In this document: one piece after another, positions 35,680 through 46,695 of the stretch
How the letters are laid out: the number at the start of each line of letters is the position of its first letter
Numbering within the stretch: position 1 is the first letter of the stretch
NCBI GenBank assembly: GCA_002104905.1
Contig: MCFE01000138.1
Coordinates: 62,001 to 126,000 of the forward strand
From: Basidiobolus meristosporus CBS 931.73
Taxonomy: Eukaryota; Basidiobolomycota; Basidiobolomycetes; Basidiobolales; Basidiobolaceae
Direction: 5' to 3'
Length of the DNA stretch: 64,000 bases
Position numbers and translations under genes: made by a program
Notes under the pieces: generated by a model
Seen by the model: only the letters and a program-made list of their open reading frames with translations
The model's database searches: none
Told to the model about the DNA's origin: nothing

Positions 35680-36142
35680 AACCAGAGCGTTACAGCAGAA
35701 ATACTTATTGAGTGGTGGATTTTAATGGAGTTACTTGTTGAGTGTGGGGTTGGACTTAATGTTAGTGTAGGGAATAGAGACTTGTATAGGTCAATACAGT
35801 TGGCAATTGAAGTACAACTGAAGTTTCAACGGAAATAAATCAATTTGTAAGCATGAAAAGTAAGAAAAGCGGCTGAGTCAGGAAGTAAGGAGTGTGAAAA
35901 AGAGGCAATAGCCAATCAATTCACACAAACATAGGAGGCAATAGAGTGTCCGGGTCAGAAAGTGAGCAAATTGGCAGGGAACCAATCAAAAGCCACTTAC
36001 ACATTGTTGTGATGAAAAATTTTGACAAAGTTTTTGTGAAATCTGGGGTGCAATTATTTTCAATTGTCTCTGGACGGAGTCCTGACAAGATCAGTACCTC
36101 TCAGTCATGGGACATTAACTTTGTGATGGCCTTTTGATGGGA

Positions 36143-36535
36143 TCATCTCAATAATTTTTCATAGGGACCTAATTGCCTCATTAAGGCTTTGATATGAGCT
36201 GACAACATACTTGCTAATACAGGTGGTGGTGATGTTGTAACAGCCATTTGCTGGTCTTCAACTAAAGATACTGCATTTGATACATTCTCATTTACCTGAG
36301 CATTATGGTCAGCTTGCGGCTCTGTAGAGATTCTAAATTGCATACTTGACTGAGAGGCTGAGGAGTCCACATTATAGCCTTCAGTGGGCACACCATCAAT
36401 ATGGCCTTTTTTGGATATGGCCCTACTTGTTGCACTGTATGTCAAAGTAAGCTGTTGTCTGACTGTTCTACCGCAGTGGTCAGCAGTTGGGTATGGTTAG
36501 GAACAAGATGACTTTGCTTTATCTCATGGCAGCAT
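36143..36535 (-). pseudogene. CACTA-element partner ORF, copy B (N-terminal part)
   Basis: Minus-strand frame with LTYSATSRAISKKG, DGVPTEGYNVDSSASQSS and VEDQQMAVTTSPPPVLASM, aligning to the first 130 or so codons of copy A. The ATG at 36535 is conserved but stops follow soon after it. It breaks off at 36143, next to the right arm of copy A. Confidence 0.75.
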
Positions 36536-36756
36536 ATCTATGGAAGTGAGTCAAACCAAAGGGGAATAATTTTACATATATGTATGTATGTGGTTCCACA
36601 ACTTTATTTACAATGCTCACTATGGTGGGTCATCATTGAATCTTACATTTACGTAGATGTAATGTCTCAAATACAAGACTCTCTTAGACTCACACAAGTA
36701 TTGACAAAAAAATGATATAATAGCATTATGTTGTTGAGTATCAAACTGTTTGCCCC

Positions 36757-37870
36757 ATGGACAAGACTACCTTTATTCAACACCATAAAAGAAGAGAAAA
36801 AGGACCATGTGGCTATTGAAGCAAGTCTCTCAGCCATGAAGCACTCAGATGGCATAGGAAGTATTACAAGGATCACAGCCAGTGTTTTGCCACACAAGTC
36901 ATATTTGAGCATTCATTAGTCACTACTTTACCAATAATATCTTGACAGCCACTTGATACTTCTATAACCGCATCCAGCAGTACTTGTCTCCTTGTGCTAA
37001 CTGAGTCTGGTGAGTTTGTGACACCTTTAGGCACACCTGGGCCTTCTGAATATGGCATGCAGAGTGATAATGCTGAAGAAGAAGAATCATTGATGGTTTG
37101 TGAGCCTATCTCCCCTTACAACTGTACTCCACATGAGCCTGGCAAAATCCCAATATGAGATGAGACAACACCGGTGGAAAAAACTGCCAAGGATATCTTA
37201 TGGAGCCAAGTGAGCACAATAATTCATGTACTTGTTAATGATGAGATGTTGTGGCTAGAGAAGTGGCATATCACCACTAATATCAGCAATGGGGGCTTTG
37301 AGGATTTACTACTACTTCTTGCAAAAAGCATTCTGGGATGCAACTTACCAGGTACATGGTACAAGTGCACAACCATCATGCAGCTGGCAACATACAACCC
37401 AGAGACTGTCCAGATACTAGCATGTGCTAATAGTTGCATGGCATTCACATCAAAAATGCCACCATTGCAAGGTGTCCAACTTGTCAGGAATCCATCATCA
37501 TTGGGGGAAAACTGTATTCACACTCCAGATGTACTCCAGTAATACCCCATTTAAAGAAGCTTATGCAGTCCAACAAACATTGTGAAGGTATTGAGTACCA
37601 CACTTGATACCAATCAAGCACATACATTTTCAATGTAGATAATGACAAACATTACAAACAACTAAGAAGTAAGGGCTACTTCTAAGGTATGTGTGACCAT
37701 GCCTTTGCCTTGACACTGGATGGGTTTCCATTGAACAAGTACTCTACCAGCAAATTCAGCCAGCCAATGCATATGGTACCAATGGTATGCTGAATCTGGG
37801 AGCTTAGCAAGCATCAGGCTGGAGTACAAGTTTGTGAGTGTAACATAAGTGCGCTAGTTGTGGCAGGTAT
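36757..37870 (+). pseudogene. Tnp2 transposase, copy B (N-terminal half)
   Basis: Mirror copy of the tnp2 start: ATG at 36757, then diverged zinc-finger-like region, and from 36990 an acidic stretch (LTESGEFVTPLGTPGPSEYG). At 37174-37542 an open block reads LWSQVSTIIHVLVNDEMLWLEKWHITT and NISNGGFEDLLLLL, showing the W that copy A lost to a stop. Beyond 37540 it decays and ends near 37870. Stops at 36948 and 37158 and a missing C-terminal half make it dead. Confidence 0.75.
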
Positions 37871-38931
37871 AAGCATAGGTTCAGGTAAATCAAGAAGAAG
37901 CAATAGTTCAGTTATATTTTAACCATGTTTGGATTATCAATGGTATAAATGGGTAAATAAAGGGGAAATGCTCATATTTCTAATATATTATCAGTACAGT
38001 GGGTACCTAATGGAACAAAACAATTTGGGCCATTTTATGGAGTTGGTAGCATATAGTGACCATTAGATAGCAAACTAAAATAATATTAAGACCATAACAA
38101 GGCTGTGATAAGGCTATGGAAGCACTGCTGATGTACCTTTAAGTTTTTCTCCAACAAAAGGATTTCGGATGGTGAAGACTGTTGAAAGTGCTGTAAGATT
38201 TGTAGTTACACCTAGTTATTCACCTAACCTAGTCACTTAGATCATTACCCACAAGTCTTGAAGAACACTGACCAAATTTCTTGCAAGTATTTGCTTTGAA
38301 TATTTTCACCAAAACATCAGGTACCCAGAACATGAAATTCTGATGAGTAGTCCAAGCAGCCCCAAGCTTAGCCTATGTGCTCTGGAGACCTTCCTAAGCA
38401 TATTCTGTATGCTTGTCTTGCCTATAACTTGTAAAAGTATAAATACTACTTTGACATTCAATAAATCACCAAGTGAATATCACACAGTCTACTTATTCAC
38501 CTGATCACTTCCAATATCTCCCAACTCTCACAGCTAAGAGTACCCAGACTCTATGGTAAGGCTGTATTCAGACTACTGAGTAACCATTGGAGCATCATTA
38601 ACTTCTCATCAGAAATGGATTCCTTTGCAGTATAGATTAGAAAAATACCAGGAATCTGTGATGAGACTGCTTAGATACTTACAAGAAGCTGCCAAGACTT
38701 CATGAGGAAAAAAGCTTGCAATTAGCATTATAAGGCTGTCAAGACATCAAGATGAGTTGGCTGAAATCTAAGCTAGCCGGATTTGTATGGAGATAGTGCA
38801 AAATCTTCACCAAGTGATTCAGATCCAATCCATCTGAATTCCAAGATTCTTTTATAGGGAACTTGACTTAGTTGTACCTTAGCAAGTGTCCCCATTAGCT
38901 CTCCACAATACACATATGCATATTCTTTAGC
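37871..38931. other. Intergenic, with one possible solo LTR
   Basis: No gene seen. A segment at about 38192-38532 begins TGTAAGATTT, ends CTCTCACA, and contains AAAGTATAAATACT followed by AATAAA, as a short LTR would. No clean target duplication was found, so it stays tentative. Confidence 0.35.
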
Positions 38932-39303
38932 ATGGCTGTTACAGAATCTCTTCAGTGCTTCGTTATCATATGCTTTAATACAAAATTCAGCAATGCCAAC
39001 AATGAACCATTAAAATCATGTGCACCAACATACTATGAACTAAAGTCCCCAGACGCCTATCGATTGCCAGACAACGCTCACACAAATTCTGCGCAGAACA
39101 CTGAGACACTTTCCAACCAGAATCAGTACGACCAGGTGCAGCAAGTGGATCAAACATTGTACCAACCAACTGCGCCGACATTTGTGCAATCGTTTACTCC
39201 CGACGAGGATGACACTCATGACTCGAGTGACGACGACGATCAACCATCGTGTAAACGTTGTCAACGACGCTACTGTAGACGTGGATACAGAGGCGGCTAT
39301 TGA
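38932..39303 (+). pseudogene. C-type secreted-protein gene, 5'-truncated (module 1, first C)
   Basis: From codon 26 or so it matches the intact C gene at 46291: TYYELKSPDAY, SNQNQYDQVQQVDQTLYQP, SFTPDEDDTHDSSDDDDQPSC, then a basic R/G-rich tail ending GGY. The first 25 codons are unrelated to the usual signal peptide, so the promoter and export signal were probably lost at a duplication breakpoint. A start from the ATG at 38932 would give a cytosolic 123-residue protein. The C-x2-C near the end (CKRC) is shared with the member at 43266-43652 but not with the other C genes, marking a sub-type. Confidence 0.65.
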
Positions 39304-40051
39304 TATGAATAAGTTTAATAAATAAGATAATGTAATATATAACCGACATCACTCCAGTTTCTGACAATTGACACTAGGAAAAGTCACAAAAGAGACATGA
39401 CCACAGGGATGGGTGGAACAATGGCGAGTATGAACAGATGTTGAAGTAAGGGAAAGAGCCGATCAAGCGCCAATTTGCACAATTACAATAGGGATGCATA
39501 TTAGTTATGTGCTGGTAATGGTAGTGAGCAATAGTTGGGCTTTGGTATTTTCTCACTCTGCTGATACCAATAAGTATGAGTCAAAAGTTCCAGATTATTG
39601 GACTTGACACGCACCGAATTCTCCTTACATTATGATGGATTCTACCCTCTATAATAGCTGATTCTAGCTTGGAATGGCGATACACTCAAGGAGACCCAAT
39701 TTCCATATTGACTAAACCCATAGAAAACTTATTGAATAAGCTACCCATTACCTTCCAGCAGTACTTCAAGACGTTTCTCACCCCTCTCCTGGATTAGTCG
39801 ATGGACTTTGGGTCATCAGAGGGAAGTGCGGAAATTGGCATGGTGATGAGTTTGTCAAATACCCTTGTTTTCATGATGGTAACGACTATATTTCTGTTAT
39901 CACGTAAAAGGCGAAAAACAAAATGAATAATGGGACTTTATTGGATTTGGGCTCAAGTGCAGTCGGTGTGTCATTGAGTGTCTTCCATGGGCTCAGTATA
40001 CTGTGAGTCCTGATCAGCACAGTCATCGCCACATTGAACATCTTCCATGGG

Positions 40052-40549
40052 CTATGTGTACTGTGTATCTTGGTCAGAGCATCCTTCAACGCATTGGGTG
40101 TCTACTACTGGTGTGGAGTATGTCTCATCTTGTGCAGGCTGAACCATAACAATGGGGTAACCAGAGCCATCTTCGGAGTGTTCAGCACCCTTCTGTTTGG
40201 CGTACTCGGATGCGCTGGCTGAGCCTTCTACTTCGAGACTAGGGCCTGCTTGAAACTGAACATCGAGAATCTTGTCACTGTTGGCGTTGGCAGTGTTCAG
40301 ATTGTCATGCTTTCTGGTCACGGTGGTGAACACCTGACGCAACAATGGCACTTGGACGTTTAGCGTTTCAACAGAGGGCTGAGCCTGGGCTTGCTGGTAG
40401 CAGTTGCTTGCTTGGTCCGAGCATGAATACCTGCGATAACGGACTCTTCTATGCTCACGGTTGCATGATTCGGAGCATGGGACTGGAGCAGAAATGGTGG
40501 CTTGAAGTGAAGCAAGGCCCAAGATCAATGATACAATAAATGTACGCAT
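40052..40549 (-). CDS. A-type secreted protein, 165 aa (module 1)
   Basis: Unrecognised family. A signal peptide (MRTFIVSLILGLASLQATIS, cut after the following A) leads to a mature protein with cysteines spaced C-x3-C-x13-C-x6-C-Y-Q, then a conserved middle (VPLLRQVFTTVTRKHDNLN, FQAGPSLEVEG, EYAKQKGAEHSED) and a C-terminal C-x3-C. The stop matches that of the downstream paralogue at 56583. However, the frame beyond the stop still encodes the acidic tail present in the module 2 copy, so either this copy gained a stop or copy 2 lost one. TATATAGCATGGGA lies about 42 bp upstream and is shared by all A genes. Lower-case evidence for function is absent; probably extracellular. Confidence 0.8.
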   Translation of the reverse strand: MRTFIVSLILGLASLQATISAPVPCSESCNREHRRVRYRRYSCSDQASNCYQQAQAQPSVETLNVQVPLLRQVFTTVTRKHDNLNTANANSDKILDVQFQAGPSLEVEGSASASEYAKQKGAEHSEDGSGYPIVMVQPAQDETYSTPVVDTQCVEGCSDQDTQYT

Positions 40550-40869
40550 CTTTGAGAACTACTGAGTTCATTGCTGAATTCACTCTGGAATATATAGCAT
40601 GGGAACCATCATAACACGGTTACTACATTGATGGTAGCAATAGTTAGTTAACTTTGATCAGATCTTAAATTAGCATTCCCTCTACCATCATCGACTCAAT
40701 CGCATTGATATCGCGTGGTTTCCATGATTACAGTACGATAAATACACCAATATATACACATATGCTTTTGATAATATTTCACCTGTAGTAGGGTAATTCA
40801 CGAATCACGGCTGATGATGTTTCATATTAATATAGGGTGACCAAATGAAATGTTTATTTAATCAATGTA

Positions 40870-41412
40870 TCAATTCCCACTGAAATATCTGATCTTGAAG
40901 TACTTATGTGCCGACCTCTTGTACTTCTTCTGGCCTCCGCCATAGCTATGGGCGGCTGGCTGGGTGATGATGATCCGGGGCTGTTGCTGCTTAGGCTGAT
41001 AGAGGGTCTGGTCGATAACCTGCGCTTGGTCAAACTGATTGGAGTTTGACAGAGCATCAGCATCACTGGATGAGTGAGCGTTCACTCTGTCCAACAATGC
41101 CTTTCTTGGCTGCATGTCGGCTATATTGAAGTTAGGCATGTTGTAGGATGACTCTGGCTGAGTTGAAGTGTCATCCATTGAGTCTTCACCTTCGCCTTCA
41201 TCTTCACCCCCATTCTCACCCATATAGTCATCACCCTCGTCCTGTTCCGGCTGATAGTCATCTGCAGGCGATTGAGTTTCTTGGTAGCAAGGACTTACTT
41301 GCTCCCCGCACAAACTGTCACCATAGCTAACCTGAGAAGAGGTATCTTCTGTGGCAGGGAATGCATGGATAGAAGCAAGGTACACTGCGAGTAAAGTCAG
41401 AGTAAGCTGCAT
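40870..41412 (-). CDS. B-type secreted protein, 180 aa (module 1)
   Basis: Unrecognised family. The start is followed by a signal peptide (MQLTLTLLAVYLASIHAFP), C-x6-C-Y-Q near residue 36, a strongly acidic stretch (DEGDDYMGENGGEDEGEGED), the conserved ALLDRVNAHSSSDADALSN block, and the N/Q-rich motif SNQFDQAQVIDQTLYQP. The end is basic and aromatic (KKYKRSAHKYFKIRYFSGN), with a KR pair that a Kex2-like protease could cut. It follows the A gene on the same strand after 320 bp, the same spacing order seen in modules 2 and 3. A TTTATAG box is about 40 bp upstream. Role unknown; likely secreted. Confidence 0.85.
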   Translation of the reverse strand: MQLTLTLLAVYLASIHAFPATEDTSSQVSYGDSLCGEQVSPCYQETQSPADDYQPEQDEGDDYMGENGGEDEGEGEDSMDDTSTQPESSYNMPNFNIADMQPRKALLDRVNAHSSSDADALSNSNQFDQAQVIDQTLYQPKQQQPRIIITQPAAHSYGGGQKKYKRSAHKYFKIRYFSGN

Positions 41413-42350
41413 TTTGATGAATAGCGTAAAACCAGTCGTAAGCTCACTTTATAGTGGTAGTTGGCATAGTCTACTATACTACACCCTATATCTGACTCAC
41501 TTGAGGCCATGAATTCACATGCTATGTCCTGCTTCTGTTGCCCATCAACTAACGACTTGTGAAGATATGAGCTCACAAAGATAGACAAAGGTAGTCCCTT
41601 AATCAACCAATGGTGTTTATTTTGTTCTATTACAATATAGTGTTTCTCCAGTTGTAGGACGTTCATCCTTGGCCCTATTAGTCGGTGATCATTGATTCAA
41701 ACAACCATTTAGATATTGGCATGGTTTAGTTATTAGCAATCAAGTTAGATTAGCTTTAAGAACAAATGGTATGGATAATCGAGATTTATTGAATTAAGTG
41801 CGGTTGTCGGTACATTGAGTGTCTTCCATAACGTCAGCATATGCCAGCAAAGTGATGGCGACTTGAGGTGGTTGATGCAATGCATGATGCTAAATCGTAA
41901 ATCTAGCTCAGTATACTACCAAATGATGACTGGTAAAATATCAATTCATTCATAATCCCAAAACACTCACTAAGATTGCTACAGGTTACTATATAACAAG
42001 AGTAGCTTAGCGCCCTTCGACAATGAAATCAAGAACTACATAAGAACGAAGCCATTCCTGTGTGCTCACCTCAAGCCATTCCTGTGTGCTCACATTTTGG
42101 TTTGTCCCTTCACTACCGCATATGTCATTCCAAAGTGGTATAGCAAGCCCAGAATTGAAGAGGAATGTACTGAAGTGATTGGTCGCCTGGATTACGGTTT
42201 CAATCAACCCCTATTCACTGATGATTAACTTTACTCACCTTTGCTTCATAATTTAGTAAACTGGGTTTGGTAGCTGATGATCGTTGATGAATCTAGCAAA
42301 CCATACATAAAAGCAGCTGCTTGCCTTCCAGTGTGTCATCAAAAGCCAAT

Positions 42351-42757
42351 ATGCAGCGCACTTTCCGCATTCTATCCGCCTTTGTATTCCTATTCGGTGT
42401 ATCTTATGCATCGCCCATTGCAACGTATGACAACTAGCAAATAGACCAATGGACTTTGGTGGCAATGCCGACAATGGACCATTAGTGTCATATGCACCAA
42501 CATACTGTCAACTAGAGTACCCAAACGCCTATCCATTGTTGGACAACGCTCAGACGAATTCCGCACAGAACGCTCAGGCACTTTCCAACCAGAATCAATA
42601 TGAGCAAGTGCAGCAAGTAGATCAGACATTGTACCAACCATCTGCATCGACATATGTGCAATCATTTACTCCCGATGAGGATGACACTCAAGACTCGAGT
42701 GACGACGACGATCAGCCATCGTGTGAACGTAGACGTAGATACAGAGGCGGCTTTTGA
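42351..42757 (+). pseudogene. C-type secreted-protein gene, nonsense and frameshift (module 1, second C)
   Basis: The ATG at 42351 gives a normal signal peptide (MQRTFRILSAFVFLFGVSYA) and mature start SPIATYDN, then TAG where the intact gene at 46291 has CAA. A frameshift follows within 30 bp, and the rest of the gene is open from 42449 to 42757 (PTYCQLEYPNAYPLLDN, SNQNQYEQVQQVDQTLYQP, ERRRRYRGGF). An internal ATG at 42449 could start a leaderless protein, but loss of export makes a pseudogene more likely. A CATACATAAAAG box lies about 50 bp upstream. Confidence 0.75.
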
Positions 42758-42784
42758 CTCAATCGGATCATGTAAACACTAGTT

Positions 42785-42868
42785 TGGCATTCATAATAAA
42801 TCCTATCGTATATGGCATTCATAATAAATCCTATCGTATATGGCATTCATAATAAATCCTATAAAATA
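42785..42868 (+). repeat. 28-bp triplicate containing polyadenylation signals
   Basis: Three tandem 28-bp units, TGGCATTCATAATAAATCCT plus eight more bases, lie just after the C gene stop. Each carries AATAAA. The intact C gene at 46291 has only one such unit downstream. Confidence 0.9.
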
Positions 42869-43265
42869 ATCGCTACTTCTGTAAACTATCCAACACACAC
42901 ATTTCTTCTGCAAACAAGATTACACCAACTGACATCAGAGGAGACGTGACCACAGGGATGTGTGGAATGAGCATCACGAACATTTTGGTTTTGTTCTCAC
43001 CAATTTGCGAACAATAATGATTAAACTACTAAAATGGAAGTGACAAGCAATCTACATAAATGAATGATGGTATAGGTAATGAAGTGCGTAGATCGATGAT
43101 ACATCGGTTTAATTGGCTGTGAATTGTTTATATACATATTTTTGTGGTTTGATGATTGGCCACATAGAATAGCTATCAACTTACTCAGCTGGGCTTCGGT
43201 TGCTGATGATTGCAGATAAACACAAAAGCAACTTTTTGCATCCCAGTGTGTAACTAAGTGCCAAT

Positions 43266-43652
43266 ATGCAACGTAATTTCCGCATTTTATCCACGCATTT
43301 TATCCACCTTGGTACTCCTATTCGGAGTATCCTATGCATCGCCTATTGCTACATATGGCAACCAATAGGTAGACCTGGGTGTCCAAGTGGACTATGAGAC
43401 TGAACCATCGATGCCATATGCGCCGACAGGTTACCAGCTGGAGTCCCCGATCACCTATCCCTTGTTGGACAATGTTGAAACTAATTTCGTACAGAATGCT
43501 CGGGCACTTTCCAACCATCTACGTCGACATATGTGCAATCATTTACCCCAGACGAGGATGAAAACCAAGACTTGGGTAACCACGATGATCAGCCATCGTG
43601 TAGACGTTGTCAACGACGCCACCGTAGACGTAGATACAGAGACAGCTATTGA
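43266..43652 (+). pseudogene. C-type secreted-protein gene, decayed (module 2, first C)
   Basis: Starts with a signal-peptide-like region slightly lengthened by a small repeat (CATTTTATCCA occurs twice), reaches SPIATYGNQ, then TAG. Further on, TGYQLESPITYPLLDN and ALSN are readable, but the whole DQTLYQP motif has been deleted (about 60 bp) with a frame change. The tail (CRRCQRRHRRRRYRD) shares the C-x2-C of the 38932 gene. Clearly inactive. Confidence 0.8.
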
Positions 43653-44318
43653 TGAAAACAGGTTGTTGGTATTTCTACATTTTATAACTGTTGTGATACC
43701 AGCATAATAAATGGGGTAATGTATCATATAATCGATGTCACACCAGTTTCCCTATTCATGTAGACTATCAAGTACACACAATTATCGTGCAAATAAGCTT
43801 TCAAATATGAACACTGAAAAAAATGTTACATAAGAGATGTGCCTACAGGGATGGGTGGAATAACGGCGAGTATCAACAGAGGTTGAAGTAAGGGAAAGTG
43901 CCGATCAAGCGCTAGTTTGCATAATTATAACACGAATCGCTCGTCTGTGGTGCATATAATATGTGCTCTCAGGATACCATGTTTTCTGGTAATGGTAGTG
44001 AGTAGTAGTTGGAATTCTTGAGATAGCGATACACTCTAGGATGCCCGATCTCCATATTGACTAAGCCCTCGTTGAGCTTATTAAATAAGCCACTCACTAC
44101 CTTCAAGCAGTACTTCAAGACGTTTCTTACCCTTCTCCTGAATTGGTGACTGGACTTCGGATCATCAGAGCGAAGTGTGGAAATAGGCTTGGTTTTAAGT
44201 TTGTCAAACGCTCTTTGCTCCCATGCTGTTAATGGCTATATTTCTGCTCACATATGAGGCGAAAAATAAAATGAATAATGGAACTTTATTGGATTTGGGC
44301 TCAAGTGCAGTCGTTGGT

Positions 44319-44897
44319 TCATTGAGTGTCTTCCATGGGCTCAGTATACTGTGAGTCCTGATTAGCACAGTCATCACCACATTGAGCATCTTTCATGGGC
44401 TCAGTGTACTGTGTATCTTGGTCAAAGCATCCTTCGATGCATTGGTTGTCCACTACTGGTGTGGAGTATGTCTCATCTTGTGCAGGCTGAACCATAACAA
44501 TGGGGTAACCAGAGCCATCTTCGGAGTGTTCAGCACCCTTCTGTTTGGCATACTCGGATGCGCTGGCTGAGCCTTCTACTTCGAGGCTAGGGCCTGCTTG
44601 AAACTGAGCATTGAGACTCTTGTCATTGTTGGCGTTGGCAGTGTTCAGATTGTCATGCTTTCTGGTCACGGTGGTGAACACCTGACGCAACAATGGCACT
44701 TGGACGTTTGGCGTTTCAACAGTGGGCTGAACCTGGACTTACGGGTAGCAGTTGCTTGCTTGGTTGGAGCATGAATACCTGCGATAACGGACTCTTCTAT
44801 GCTCACGGTTGCATGATTCGGAGCATGGGACTGGGGCAGCAATGATGGCTTGAAGAGAGGCAAGGCCCAAGATCAATGATACAATGAATGAACGCAT
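44319..44897 (-). pseudogene. A-type secreted-protein gene with internal TAA (module 2)
   Basis: From the ATG at 44897 (MRSFIVSLILGLASLQAIIA) the frame is 192 codons long with one stop, TAA at 44739-44741 (codon 53), where the module 1 copy has CAA. All else is conserved, including LLRQVFTTVTRKHDNLN and AKQKGAEHSED. The C-terminus is 26 residues longer than in the 40052 and 56583 genes and repeats the unit QYTEPMED-Q-C-x3-C twice. It is 86-90% similar to module 1 by eye. TATATAGCATGGGA is retained about 42 bp upstream. Confidence 0.8.
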
Positions 44898-45229
44898 ATT
44901 TGAGAACTACTGAGTCCATTGCCAAGTACACTCGGGAATATATAGCATGGGAGCCATTATAACATGGTTGCAACATTGATGGTAGCAATAGTTAGTTAAC
45001 TTTGATGAACTCACGCTTTATCAGATTGAAAATCAGCATTCTCTCTAATATCGTCGACTCCATCGCATTGATATTGCGTAGTCTACATGATCAATGTACG
45101 ATAAATAAACCGATACATACACCAATAAATACATATATACTTATGATATTTCAGCCGTAGTATGGTGATTCACGAATCACGGCTGATGATGTTTCATATT
45201 GATTTAAGGTGGCCAAATGGCATGTGTAT

Positions 45230-45575
45230 TTATTCAATGTATCTGTTCTTGAAGTACTTATGCGCAGATCTCTTGTACTTCTGGCATCCACCACGGCTAC
45301 GGGTGGCTGGCTGGATGATGATGATCTAGGGGCTGTTGCTGCTCAGGCTGATAGAGGGTTTGGTCGACTACCTGCGCTTGGTCAAACTGATTAGAGTTCG
45401 ACAGGGCATCAGCATCACTGGATGAGTGAGCGCTCACTCTATCCAACAAGGCCTGTCTTGGCTGCATGTCGGCTATATTGAAGTTGGGCATATTGTAGGA
45501 TGACTCTGGCTGAGTTGAAGTGTTATCCATTGAGTCCTGACCTTCGCCTTCATTGCCGCCCTCATTCACATCCAT
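45230..45575 (-). pseudogene. B-type secreted-protein gene, truncated (module 2)
   Basis: The signal peptide and cysteine region are gone: similarity to the 40870 gene starts in the acidic stretch and continues through SSYNMPNFNIADMQP, ALLDRVSAHSSSDADALSN and FDQAQVVDQTLYQP. A 1-bp change then shifts the frame, and the basic tail (KYKRSAHKYFK) is present only in another frame. Dead copy, in the expected position after the A gene. Confidence 0.8.
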
Positions 45576-46290
45576 ATAGTTGTGATAATCTTATAATGAA
45601 TATACATTGATACCCTTGACTATCACTACTCCTATGACTCTATAATTTCAAAGCAACACAACACTCGGTTAATGTTACGACTTGAAGATTTATCTGGTGC
45701 AATAGAGGCCAATTGGGTATAGGCGATGTATGAAGCCTGTGAAGTGATGGTGAGTTGCGTTTTTGCTAAACCTACCCAAGGTGGTTGATGCAATGCATAA
45801 TGCTAAATCGTAAATCAGGCTCAGTATACTATTGACTGATGGCTGGTGAAGATGTTAATTCATTCGTAATCCCATAACACTCACAAAGATTGCTACAGGT
45901 TGCTATATAACCAGAGTAGCTTAGCATTCTAAAACTATGAAATCAAGAAGACCGAAGCCATTCCTGTGTGCTCACCTCAAGCCATGAGTCACTTTCGCTT
46001 GTCCCTTTGCTACCGCATATGTCATTCCAAAGTGGTATAGTAAGACCAGTATTGAAGAGGATTGTTTATTTATTTTTCTTGATGTACTAACGTGATTGGT
46101 CGCCTGGATTACGGTGTTAATCAACTCTTACTCACTGATCATTGCAATGAAAGTGAAATGGTGATTAACTTTACTCACCTTTGCTTCATAATTTAGTAAA
46201 CGGGGTTTGGTAGCTGATGCGCGCTGATGAATCTAGCAAAGCATACATAAAGGCAACTGTTTGCCTTTCAGTGTGGCATCACAAGCCAAC

Positions 46291-46695
46291 ATGCAACGCA
46301 CTTTCCGCGTTCTATCATCCTTGGTATTCCTATTCGGTGCATCTTATGCATCGCCCATTGCAACCTATGACAACCAACAAGTAGACCAGGGCATCCCAGT
46401 GGACTTCGACAATGAGCCATTAATGTCATACACACCAACATACTATCAACTAGAGTCTCCAGACGACTATCCATTGTTGGACAACGCTCAGACTCATTCT
46501 GCACAGAACGCTGAGGCGCTTTCCAACCAGAATCAATATGAGCAAGTGCAGCAAGTCGATCAGACATTGTACCAACCATCTGCACCGACATATGTGCCAT
46601 TGTTTACTCCCGACGAGGATGACACTCAAGACTCAAGCGACAACGACGATCAGCCATCGTGTGAACGTAGACGTGGATACAGAGGCGGCTTTTGA
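46291..46695 (+). CDS. C-type secreted protein, 134 aa, intact (module 2, second C)
   Basis: Unrecognised family; the only complete C gene. The ATG at 46291 is chosen because it starts a good signal peptide (MQRTFRVLSSLVFLFGASYA) and is conserved in the two C pseudogenes; the frame is open further upstream but without ATG. The mature protein has PTYYQLESPDDYPLLDN, the motif ALSNQNQYEQVQQVDQTLYQP, an acidic block (PDEDDTQDSSDNDDQ), a single C, and an arginine-rich end (ERRRGYRGGF). The last half reads as acid then base, suggesting an unstructured, surface-active protein. CATACATAAAGG lies about 50 bp upstream; AATAAA follows the stop by 40 bp. Likely secreted. Confidence 0.88.
   Translation: MQRTFRVLSSLVFLFGASYASPIATYDNQQVDQGIPVDFDNEPLMSYTPTYYQLESPDDYPLLDNAQTHSAQNAEALSNQNQYEQVQQVDQTLYQPSAPTYVPLFTPDEDDTQDSSDNDDQPSCERRRGYRGGF

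Larger units (their letters stand above)
31200..36135. mobile_element. CACTA/Tnp2 DNA transposon, copy A, two divergent genes
   Basis: The most complete copy: tnp2 runs left (34251 to 32019) and a partner ORF runs right (34473 to 35679) from a shared 221-bp spacer. Arms of about 800 bp (left) and 450 bp (right) are recognised because they recur in the neighbouring copies. I could not identify a CACTA terminal repeat, so the outer ends are approximate. The neighbouring copy B has the same gene order in mirror orientation with exactly the same 221-bp spacer. Confidence 0.75.

Noticed and set aside
41148-41330. His/Pro-rich ORF opposite the B gene
   Set aside because: Antisense of the acidic D/E/G repeat in the B gene.
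44739-44752. A splice donor-like GTAAGT in the module 2 A gene that might remove its stop
   Set aside because: No acceptor at a usable distance, and the other A genes have no intron there; a nonsense mutation is simpler.
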